In this document: one piece after another, positions 1 to 5,788 of the stretch
Layout: each line of letters starts with the position of its first letter
How positions within the stretch are numbered: the first letter of the stretch is position 1
Assembly (NCBI GenBank): GCA_014801595.1
Contig: JAAVDV010000009.1
Span: 18,535 to 24,322, forward strand
From: Bacteroides sp.
GTDB taxonomy: Bacteria; Bacteroidota; Bacteroidia; Bacteroidales; Muribaculaceae
Direction: 5' to 3'
DNA: 5,788 nucleotides
Made by a program: the position numbers and the translations under genes
The notes under the pieces: generated by a model
The model's input: only the letters and a program-made list of their open reading frames with translations
What the model was told of the DNA's origin: nothing
The model's database searches: none

Positions 1-849
1 GATGAAGACCACTCTTTCATTGTTCATCCATTTGTCGATAATGGGGCGGTCAGTTGGTATCGTCGTTTCCCCGGCGAATACAAAATGGTAAGTTCCGACA
101 AACGACGTTCAACCAAGCTACCCGACGGTGTGCGTCCTTACCGCATTGGCGATCCACTCGCTCAATATATGCTAACCGGTCTTAAAGCCTTGCCTGTATC
201 CATCTCAGAAGTTACTCTCGATTATAGCAATTCACCGCTCAATGTCGCTTTCATCAAGCAACTTGTAGGACAGTCAGGATGGCTTACTATTGAGCAGCTT
301 ACCATAGACTCATTCGAGAAAGAGGATATTCTTCTCCACGCTTGTATCACTGATAAAGGAGAAACCATACCTTCCGATATTGCTGAGTATATGTTGCGAC
401 TACCCGGTTATGACAGTAGGGACGCGATTAATCGCGTCCACCCTGAAATTGAGAATGCACTCGCTGATGCAATTTCTGCCCAACGTGCAGAGATTACAGT
501 CGCTAATGCTGAGCGCAATAATACTTTCTTTGAGGAAGAAATGGAGAAACTCGACAACTGGTCTGAGGACGTGAAAGCCGGGCTTGAAAAAGAGTTACGC
601 GATCTTGACGCTGAAATCAAACTTCGCAAAAGCGAGAGTAAAAAGACTTCACGCCTTGATGAAAAAGTACGTCTGCAACGTCTTATCAAAGACCTTGAAA
701 AACATCGTAGCGAAAAGCGTCTCAATCTTTATCAGGCACAAGACGATGTGGATTCAAAGAAAGAAGAATTACTCTCAAAAGTCGAAACCATGCTCGCCCA
801 AAAGATTGAGCAAACCAAGTTAGTAACCTTTCATTGGAAGATAGTATGA
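1..849 (+). CDS. SNF2-family helicase, C-terminal part (5' end outside window)
   Basis: The frame is open from base 1 to the TGA at 847-849, giving 282 residues with no start in view. The ATG at 85 is internal, because the preceding 28 codons read as the same protein. No helicase motif is present; the ATPase domains would lie upstream. The assignment rests on C-terminal features I recall from SNF2-type helicases of defence loci: a YRIGDPLAQY segment (about residues 47-56), a 'GWLTIEQLTIDSFEKED' block (about 94-109), then a charged coiled coil (about 172-268) starting RNNTFFEEEMEKLDNW and ending in an aromatic FHWKIV tail. The family are ATP-driven DNA translocases, and this coiled coil may contact partners. 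The stop overlaps the next start as ATGA, so translation is probably coupled. A perfect 20-bp palindrome (420-439) encodes part of the linker before the coiled coil. Family call fairly sure; exact role unknown. Confidence 0.72.
   Translation, partial: DEDHSFIVHPFVDNGAVSWYRRFPGEYKMVSSDKRRSTKLPDGVRPYRIGDPLAQYMLTGLKALPVSISEVTLDYSNSPLNVAFIKQLVGQSGWLTIEQLTIDSFEKEDILLHACITDKGETIPSDIAEYMLRLPGYDSRDAINRVHPEIENALADAISAQRAEITVANAERNNTFFEEEMEKLDNWSEDVKAGLEKELRDLDAEIKLRKSESKKTSRLDEKVRLQRLIKDLEKHRSEKRLNLYQAQDDVDSKKEELLSKVETMLAQKIEQTKLVTFHWKIV
420..439. repeat. Perfect 20-bp palindrome inside the SNF2-helicase gene
   Basis: GGACGCGATTAATCGCGTCC equals its own reverse complement over all 20 bases, centred on TTAA. 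It is preceded by GTAG and followed by ACCC, so it may be the core of a slightly longer element with a decayed right flank. It is read in frame as R-D-A-I-N-R-V at about residues 140-146 of the partial protein, in the stretch between the globular block and the coiled coil. The reading frame avoids the TAG (417-419) and TAA (429-431) that occur in the third frame. It could be a small dispersed palindromic repeat or a chance palindrome; a host repeat is inferred, not shown. Confidence 0.6.
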
Positions 850-1769
850 CAAAGGAAAATAGATCAAATCATTACTTTACAACCTTTGTAACTAAATATA
901 AATTGGTTGTACTCGCGCTTATTCTTATTCCTATCGTATTAGGGGTAGCGTGCTATTTCTCTGTTCCGTTCTTTAATGTAGCCGGGAGTTCGGCTTGGCT
1001 TAGTTTTTGGGGAGGATATATTGGATCAACTATTATGGCAGGGGTTACGCTTTATGTCTTAGATAGACAACTTGCACAAAATCATAAAGAAAATGTATGT
1101 AATGCAGTTATGCAAATTGCAACTCTAACTAATAATGAAGAAAAGGCTCAAATTGACAAGTTAGCAGATGCTTTGGTTGAGTTCCAAGCCTCATTTGATT
1201 TTATGGCAATAAACCAGGTCGCAGAGCGAATGTTACATGGTCAATATTTATCTTCCGATCAAGAAGTTTTAAATGCACTTTTGAGGGATGTTGATATGAA
1301 AGGCTTTAAGATTGATGTTCTCTTAAAGCCAATTCCAAAATCCAAATATATAAAGGAATACGACAAAACATTCAATACGCTGTATAATGACTATGGGCTT
1401 CTCATTGGTGATTTCATTTTCTTCATCGACCTTATGAAAGATATGCCTAAAAATGAAAAATTAGTAAAAGCCTATATCCTGCGTGAAGTTAAAAATAACA
1501 AAGCAATTGAAGAAAATACAGTTCCAAATCTTTCACAAATACCAGGATATCATCCTCCAAAAAGTATTTGCGATATAATTGAAGAGAACAAGTATTACGA
1601 GAATATTAAAGCCAATGCAAATACAATCATTCGGACAAGATTAATGCAATCTATAAATATCGATTCGCATCTAAAAGAGACTCTTAAAACTACAATAATC
1701 AATCTCTTGGATTTTGAGTATCGCAGTATCAATGACAACTTTAATGAAAAATTAAAAGTATATGAATAA
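846..1769 (+). CDS. Membrane protein with two N-terminal helices, unknown family, in R-M operon
   Basis: The product is 307 residues from the ATG at 846. This start is preferred over the in-frame TTG at 834 because it forms an ATGA overlap with the upstream stop and has a weak GGAAG 5 bases before it. Residues about 20-43 (KLVVLALILIPIVLGVACYF onward) and 51-72 (WLSFWGGYIGSTIMAGVTLY onward) are hydrophobic helices joined by a short loop. About 230 soluble, lysine-rich residues follow, with no motif I can name. This is a hairpin anchor with one large domain, probably cytoplasmic. The WxxFWGGYIG pattern recurs in uncharacterised membrane proteins of mobile regions, and the layout resembles putative phage abortive-infection membrane proteins, but I cannot assign a family. 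GC is about 27-33% in several stretches, below the flanking conserved gene parts. It overlaps mod by 8 bases. Being inside the operon suggests an accessory or effector role in defence; this is inference. Confidence 0.8.
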   Translation: MTKENRSNHYFTTFVTKYKLVVLALILIPIVLGVACYFSVPFFNVAGSSAWLSFWGGYIGSTIMAGVTLYVLDRQLAQNHKENVCNAVMQIATLTNNEEKAQIDKLADALVEFQASFDFMAINQVAERMLHGQYLSSDQEVLNALLRDVDMKGFKIDVLLKPIPKSKYIKEYDKTFNTLYNDYGLLIGDFIFFIDLMKDMPKNEKLVKAYILREVKNNKAIEENTVPNLSQIPGYHPPKSICDIIEENKYYENIKANANTIIRTRLMQSINIDSHLKETLKTTIINLLDFEYRSINDNFNEKLKVYE

Positions 1770-3519
1770 ACTGGAATTGATGTGGATTGGCAAAGAGAAT
1801 GAGCCTCTTGCTATTGAGCCGCGACTGCTCCTTGACACCCAGGAATATAGTTTTGGGGAGGTGGAAACCGGAACTCTCCCCAATGGTAAACCGTGGCCGG
1901 GTAATATGCTCATTCACGGTGACAATCTTCTCGCTCTCCGCGCGCTTGAACAAGACTTTGCAGGACAGGTGAAATGTATCTACATTGATCCACCGTACAA
2001 TACTGGAAGTGCTTTTGAACATTATGATGATAATGTTGAACATTCAATTTGGTTGTCACTAATGCGTGAAAGACTCGTTATTCTACGCAATCTTTTAGCT
2101 GAAGATGGATTTATTTGCTGTGAGATAGATGATAGCGAGGGTCAGTATCTAAAAGTTCTAATGGATGAAGTATTTGGACGCAGTAATTACCTTACGACCT
2201 TTTATGTACGCGTAAGATATCCTGATAAAACACTTAAACAAGATATGGATTTTCATAAAGAAATCGAACAGATTCATATATATAGAAAATCCTTTTCAGC
2301 AAAACCAAATCGTCCATCAAAAAAAGCAGACTTCTCGAAATTTAATTTTTATTTTGAAGAAGGAACACCATCTGAAACTATTGTTTTAGGAGGAAAGAAA
2401 GTTGATGTTTTCACAGCAGAAAACTGGTCGGTATCTAAATCTGAAGGTTCTGAAGATGGACGTAAAGAGATTTGGGCTACTGGAACAATTCTTGACGGAA
2501 ACTCCTCAGGTAGATTCTTTCGAGACTATTTATCCGGACGTTACCAAATGGATGGATATGGGGTGTTATATAAAGTATATGGAATCGGTGACGATAAATT
2601 CGATTTCAGGTACTTTACTGGTCCGCAGAAAGTCGGAGCGACTAAAGGCAAGTATTTTCAGGGTGTTCCGCTATCACAGCTTAATGACCCCAAAGCTGTT
2701 GCATATTCTCCTATAAATAATTTTTATGATTTCGCAGCCAATTTCGGAAATTGCAGAACCGAAGGAGGAGTTGATTTTAGAGGCGGAAAGAAACCTGAAA
2801 TACTTATCAAAACAATACTTGAATGGTTCTCTAATGAATCCGATTTGGTGTTAGATAGTTTCCTCGGAAGCGGAACAACTGCAGCTGTCGCTCATAAAAT
2901 GAACCGTAAATGGATTGGCGTTGAATTGGGTGAACAAGCCTATACTCATTGCGTGCCAAGATTGGAAAGAGTTATCTCTAAAAAAGATAATACTGGTATA
3001 TCAAAGTTTGTAAATTGGAATGGTGGAGGTGGATTCAAGTTCTATGAACTTGCACCAAGTCTTCTCAATCATGACAAGTACGGTAATCTCGTAATCAATA
3101 AGGATTACAATGCTGATATGCTTGCCGCTGCTATGGCTAAGCATCAGGGCTTCACTTATTCTCCCGATGAAGAAGTTTATTGGAAGCAGGGACTCAGTTC
3201 TGAACACGACTTTATCTTCACAACTACCCAACTACTCACCGCAGAAATGCTCGACGCAATTCACAATCAGTTGGGCGAAGATGAATCATTACTTATCTGC
3301 TGCACCAAGTTTCAGCCGGAGTGTCGTAACAAGTACTCAAACATCACTATCAAGAAAATCCCCAAAGTTCTTCTCGACACCTGCGAGTTCGACCGCGACG
3401 ATTATTCCCTAAATATTATCTCGGTGCCCAACATTGAAGATGAAGAATGGGATGATGGTGATCAGGAGGAAAATTCTCTGAAGAAAAACGATGACACACC
3501 AAATCTTTTCAATCAATGA
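1762..3519 (+). CDS. mod: Type III Mod-like site-specific DNA methyltransferase (beta class, adenine-N6 likely)
   Basis: The 585-residue product uses S-adenosylmethionine to methylate an exocyclic amino group, probably adenine N6, protecting host DNA. Catalytic motif IV is DPPYNTG (residues 76-82), preceded by a HGDNLLALRAL block. A motif VIII-like GFICCEIDDSE segment follows at about 116-126, then a variable target-recognition region (about 135-330). Next come FRGGKKPE (339-346, motif X area), the AdoMet-binding DSFLGSGTT (365-373, motif I) and WIGVELGEQA. The order IV, recognition region, X, I is that of beta-class enzymes including type III Mod. A C-terminal extension of about 160 residues, with an acidic tail, may contact Res. 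The start at 1762 gives the expected N-terminus (MNKLELMWIGKEN) and overlaps the previous gene by 8 bases, without a Shine-Dalgarno site. GC falls from about 53% (1801-1980) to about 31% (2161-2400), suggesting a separately acquired recognition region. The target sequence cannot be read from the protein. Confidence 0.93.
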   Translation: MNKLELMWIGKENEPLAIEPRLLLDTQEYSFGEVETGTLPNGKPWPGNMLIHGDNLLALRALEQDFAGQVKCIYIDPPYNTGSAFEHYDDNVEHSIWLSLMRERLVILRNLLAEDGFICCEIDDSEGQYLKVLMDEVFGRSNYLTTFYVRVRYPDKTLKQDMDFHKEIEQIHIYRKSFSAKPNRPSKKADFSKFNFYFEEGTPSETIVLGGKKVDVFTAENWSVSKSEGSEDGRKEIWATGTILDGNSSGRFFRDYLSGRYQMDGYGVLYKVYGIGDDKFDFRYFTGPQKVGATKGKYFQGVPLSQLNDPKAVAYSPINNFYDFAANFGNCRTEGGVDFRGGKKPEILIKTILEWFSNESDLVLDSFLGSGTTAAVAHKMNRKWIGVELGEQAYTHCVPRLERVISKKDNTGISKFVNWNGGGGFKFYELAPSLLNHDKYGNLVINKDYNADMLAAAMAKHQGFTYSPDEEVYWKQGLSSEHDFIFTTTQLLTAEMLDAIHNQLGEDESLLICCTKFQPECRNKYSNITIKKIPKVLLDTCEFDRDDYSLNIISVPNIEDEEWDDGDQEENSLKKNDDTPNLFNQ

Positions 3520-4577
3520 GTAGAAAAGTGATATTGGATAAGGAGTATAGGGATTGGATTGGCGAGTTATCTAACCGCTATCAGTCCGCTCAAATAAAAG
3601 CTGCGATTGCGGTAAATTCCGAAATGCTGCGATTTTACTGGGAATTGGGTCATGACATCGTAGCCATGCAGACTGAGAATAAGTATGGCAGTAAATTCTT
3701 CGAAACATTGAGTCGTGATTTGAAGGCGGCAATTCCTGAAGCCAAGGGGTTTTCGAGTCGGAATCTACAGGCCATTAAAAAATTTTATATAATGTACTCG
3801 AAGATTCTGCCACAAGCTGTGGCAGAATCTTCACTATCAAATCCGCCACAACCTGCGGCAGATTTTTTCAGAGTTCCGTGGGGCCATCACCGATTGCTCA
3901 TTGATAAGTATTTCGATCAACCTCAGACGGCTCTCTTTTATATAGAGAATACCGTAAAACATGGATGGTCCCGGTCGATATTGGATCACATGATTGAAAC
4001 CGGAATCCATCTACGTCAGGGAAAGGCGATTTCCAACTTCAAAGCATTGCTCCCGGAGGCAACAAGTGAGTTGACACAGGAAATTACCAAAGATCCATAC
4101 ATATTTGATTTTGTCAATTTTTCCGGTCCATACAAAGAACGGGAGTTGAAGGAGGCATTGCTGAAAAATATTACTAAATTCTTGCTTGAACTTGGTGAGG
4201 GATTCGCATTTGTGGGACAGGAATACAAGCTGAATGTCGGACAGACTGAACAATTTACTGACTTATTGTTCTATAATCTCAAACTAAGATGTTATGTAGT
4301 AATCGAACTTAAAGTGGTAAAATTTGAGCCAGGCTTTCTGGGACAGTTAGGAATGTATGTAACGGCAGTAAATCATCTGCTTAAAACTGAGCAAGATAAT
4401 CCTACGATAGGGCTATTGGTTTGCAAAACTAAAGATAATGTATTAGCTCAATACTCATTGGAAGGATATAATCTGCCTATCGGTGTGTCACAATATCAAT
4501 TAGAAAAAATATTACCCGAAAATTTCAAAAGTACATTACCTTCAATTGATGAGATTGAAGCCGAATTGAGTAATTAG
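3516..4577 (+). CDS. DUF1016/YhcG-family PD-(D/E)XK nuclease-domain protein
   Basis: The product is 353 residues, a usual size for this family. The N-terminal DUF1016 domain (about 10-95) carries the typical VNSEMLRFYWELGHDIV and KGFSSRNLQAIKKFY blocks. A variable linker (about 95-120) leads to VPWGHH, then to the nuclease domain. That domain shows FLLELGEGFAFVGQEYKL, then catalytic-type residues D249 (in FTDLLFY) and E264-L-K266 (in VVIELKV), followed by a conserved glutamine (QLGMYV). The active-site pattern looks intact. Members of this family often lie near type I restriction loci; their substrate is poorly known. Here the gene sits between mod and the res-like gene, starting in an ATGA overlap with mod and ending 6 bases before the next ATG, so it may be a nuclease component of the system. 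The linker is encoded by a perfect hairpin plus a diverged copy (3800-3864), giving the repeat-like peptides PQAVAES and PQPAADF. Confidence 0.92.
   Translation: MSRKVILDKEYRDWIGELSNRYQSAQIKAAIAVNSEMLRFYWELGHDIVAMQTENKYGSKFFETLSRDLKAAIPEAKGFSSRNLQAIKKFYIMYSKILPQAVAESSLSNPPQPAADFFRVPWGHHRLLIDKYFDQPQTALFYIENTVKHGWSRSILDHMIETGIHLRQGKAISNFKALLPEATSELTQEITKDPYIFDFVNFSGPYKERELKEALLKNITKFLLELGEGFAFVGQEYKLNVGQTEQFTDLLFYNLKLRCYVVIELKVVKFEPGFLGQLGMYVTAVNHLLKTEQDNPTIGLLVCKTKDNVLAQYSLEGYNLPIGVSQYQLEKILPENFKSTLPSIDEIEAELSN
3800..3832. repeat. Perfect 15-bp-arm inverted repeat within the DUF1016 gene
   Basis: The left arm GAAGATTCTGCCACA (3800-3814) and right arm TGTGGCAGAATCTTC (3818-3832) are exact reverse complements separated by the 3-base loop AGC. 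Read in frame, the core encodes ILPQAVAES in the linker between the DUF1016 domain and the VPWGHH start of the nuclease part. It cannot be acting as an ordinary end-of-gene terminator: it lies mid-gene and has no T-run directly after the stem. It resembles a small palindromic repeat unit inserted in frame. Confidence 0.8.
3840..3864. repeat. Diverged second copy of the DUF1016-gene palindrome
   Basis: AATCCGCCACA (3840-3850), loop ACC, and TGCGGCAGATT (3854-3864) pair at 9 of 11 positions. The 25 bases match 3804-3828 of the first copy at 20 positions, offset by exactly 36 bases (12 codons), so frame is kept and a related peptide (PPQPAADF against LPQAVAES) is produced. This suggests tandem duplication, or two insertions of the same element, followed by drift. 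Confidence 0.6.
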
Positions 4578-4583
4578 TAATCT

Positions 4584-5788
4584 ATGGACCAAATAGTTAA
4601 CTACATACGTCAACGTCTTTCGCTTCGCAAGCCACTTGCGAAAGCGTTAGAGCTTACCGCTCAACTGACTGATAAGCTTTCCTTGCAGAAACCACCGACT
4701 GACCCGGATATGCTTGAAATGTTTATTGCTGCTGAACTTGCAAAGGTGAAATCCATCGTGCCGACTGTGAAAGGGTTTGACCGGGATTTTCCTTCTCTTG
4801 CTTTTTCTATTGCCACCGGTATCGGTAAAACGCGACTTATGGGTGCCATCATCGCATACCTTTATCTCAAGAAAGGCATCAAGCACTTTTTTGTGCTTGC
4901 TCCCAATCTTACTCTTTACGAGAAGTTGATAAAAGACTTCGGCGATGAGTCATATTCAAAATATGTGTTCAAGGGTATCAGTGAATTTGTCGGAAGGCCA
5001 CCAAGAATCGTTACTGGCGAGAACTATCAGGAGCGCACTGGCTCTCTTTTCTCAGACCTTGAAATCAATATCTTCAACATCTCGAAGTTCAACAAAGATA
5101 GTAAAGAGAGTAAAAAAGGATTACCGCGCATGCGTCGCCTGTCTGAATATCTCGGTCAATCGTACTTTGATTATCTCGCATCGCTTCCTGATCTTGTAAT
5201 CTTGATGGACGAAGCGCACCGCTATCACGGAGACGCTTCAAAAAAAGCAATCAATGAGCTTCGCCCTGTTCTTGGTCTTGAGATGACGGCTACACCTTTC
5301 GATGAAAAAGGGAAAGCCTTTAAGAATATCGTTTTTGAATATAATCTTGCAGAAGCTCTCGACGATGGGTTATATGTCAAAAATCCGGCGATTGCTAAAG
5401 CCCGAAACTTCAATAAGGATAATTTCACTCCCGAAGATATTGAAATTATCAAACTTGAAGACGGAATTACCGTGCATGAGCGCACAAAACTCGCTATTGA
5501 GATGTATGCCAAGCAGAACGGCCTGCCGGTTGTTAAGCCATTCATTCTCGTCGCTTGCCGAGATATAAACCATGCAAAAGACATAGAAGATTTATTGCAG
5601 AGCGATCGCATTTATCACGGTGCCTATAAGGGGAAAGTCCTTCGTATTGATAGTACCTCGAAAAAGGATGAAGATATTGAGCGTCAGTTTGTAGCTCTTG
5701 AATCACCCGACAACGAGATAGAAATTGTCGTACATGTCAATATGCTCAAAGAGGGCTGGGATGTGAATAATCTTTACACGATTATTCC
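4584..5788 (+). CDS. res: Res-like DEAD/DEAH-box helicase of type III R-M, N-terminal part (3' end outside window)
   Basis: The frame is open from the ATG at 4584 to the window edge, 401 codons with no stop. It starts 6 bases after the DUF1016 gene, with no Shine-Dalgarno site. Superfamily 2 helicase motifs are clear: ATGIGKT (residues 77-83, Walker A with K82), DEAH (209-212, Walker B, in LVILMDEAHRYHGD), TATP (235-238, motif III), and a motif V-like VVHVNMLKEGWDV near the cut. About 75 residues precede Walker A, including the SLRKPLAKAL segment that I recall from this branch of Res-type helicases. The protein would use ATP to move along or remodel DNA and, with Mod, sense unmodified sites. 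Type III Res proteins carry a PD-(D/E)XK nuclease at the C-terminus; that part is outside the window, so DNA cleavage by this protein cannot be confirmed. Helicase assignment is firm; the type III Res call leans on adjacency to mod. Confidence 0.88.
   Translation, partial: MDQIVNYIRQRLSLRKPLAKALELTAQLTDKLSLQKPPTDPDMLEMFIAAELAKVKSIVPTVKGFDRDFPSLAFSIATGIGKTRLMGAIIAYLYLKKGIKHFFVLAPNLTLYEKLIKDFGDESYSKYVFKGISEFVGRPPRIVTGENYQERTGSLFSDLEINIFNISKFNKDSKESKKGLPRMRRLSEYLGQSYFDYLASLPDLVILMDEAHRYHGDASKKAINELRPVLGLEMTATPFDEKGKAFKNIVFEYNLAEALDDGLYVKNPAIAKARNFNKDNFTPEDIEIIKLEDGITVHERTKLAIEMYAKQNGLPVVKPFILVACRDINHAKDIEDLLQSDRIYHGAYKGKVLRIDSTSKKDEDIERQFVALESPDNEIEIVVHVNMLKEGWDVNNLYTII
4621..4646 (+). other. 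Stem-loop near the 5' end of the res-like coding sequence
   Basis: TTCGCAAG (4624-4631) and CTTGCGAA (4635-4642) form a perfect 8-bp stem with loop CCA. After a one-base bulge (A4643), CGC (4621-4623) can pair with GCG (4644-4646). It begins 37 bases after the ATG. In mRNA it could slow translation of res, but the encoded residues (LRKPLAKA) look conserved, so the structure may be incidental. Confidence 0.3.

Noticed and set aside
408..725. Minus-strand open frame of 105 codons opposite the SNF2 gene
   Set aside because: Its serine- and arginine-rich product mirrors the glutamate- and lysine-rich coiled coil on the plus strand; it is a shadow of that gene.
834..845. TTG start for the membrane protein, four codons upstream
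   Set aside because: The ATG at 846 makes the typical ATGA overlap and has a weak GGAAG at suitable spacing; the TTG adds only MEDS with no better signal.
1741..2043. Minus-strand open frame of 100 codons across the start of mod
   Set aside because: It lies opposite the conserved N-terminal part and DPPY motif of mod and shows no domain.
2319..2325. A7 tract in mod as a phase-variation switch
   Set aside because: Seven A in an AT-rich region is ordinary. Phase-variable mod genes usually carry much longer homopolymers or multi-copy short tandem repeats, and the frame here is intact.
3800..3832. Rho-independent terminator
   Set aside because: The hairpin is inside an open, conserved reading frame and has no run of T directly after the stem.
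5240..5246. A7 tract in the res-like gene as a frameshift or slippage site
   Set aside because: It lies right after the DEAH motif and the reading frame continues with TATP and motif V, so there is no sign of a programmed shift.
5225..5611. Minus-strand open frame of 128 codons opposite the res-like gene
   Set aside because: The plus strand here encodes clear helicase motifs (TATP and flanking conserved blocks), and the minus-strand product is serine-rich without any recognisable domain.

Overview
The window is a compact plus-strand operon of five genes with no intergenic gap longer than 6 bases. It reads as a restriction-modification or anti-phage defence locus with a type III-like core. 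In order it holds: the C-terminal end of an SNF2-family helicase (1-849, cut by the left edge); a small two-helix membrane protein of unknown family (846-1769); a beta-class, type III Mod-like DNA methyltransferase (1762-3519); a DUF1016/YhcG-type PD-(D/E)XK nuclease (3516-4577); and the N-terminal part of a Res-like DEAH helicase (4584-5788, cut by the right edge). No RNA gene, CRISPR array, insertion sequence, terminator or clear promoter is visible. Transcription presumably starts upstream of the window.

The junctions are tight. There are ATGA overlaps at 846-849 and 3516-3519, an 8-base overlap at 1762-1769, and a 6-base gap at 4578-4583. Shine-Dalgarno sequences are mostly absent; only a weak GGAAG precedes 846. 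The missing Shine-Dalgarno sites, moderate to low GC and the gene families fit Bacteroidota or a related FCB-group lineage. This is a weak inference and no taxonomic marker gene is present.

Inferred joint function: Mod would methylate host DNA at a target chosen by its central recognition region. Res and the SNF2 protein are two different superfamily 2 ATP-driven DNA motors that could act on unmodified DNA. The YhcG-type nuclease is a possible cleavage component, and the membrane protein a possible accessory or abortive-infection effector. Only the family assignments are directly supported; the cooperation of the parts is inferred from operon structure.

The least ordinary signals are at small scale. 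A perfect 20-bp palindrome lies inside the SNF2 gene (420-439). A perfect 15-bp-arm hairpin followed 36 bases later by a diverged copy lies inside the DUF1016 gene (3800-3864). Both are in frame and appear to sit in linker regions, as expected of small palindromic elements tolerated inside coding sequence. There is also a sharp GC drop inside mod, from about 53% at 1801-1980 to about 31% at 2161-2400, at the start of the target-recognition region, and the membrane-protein gene has AT-rich segments as well.
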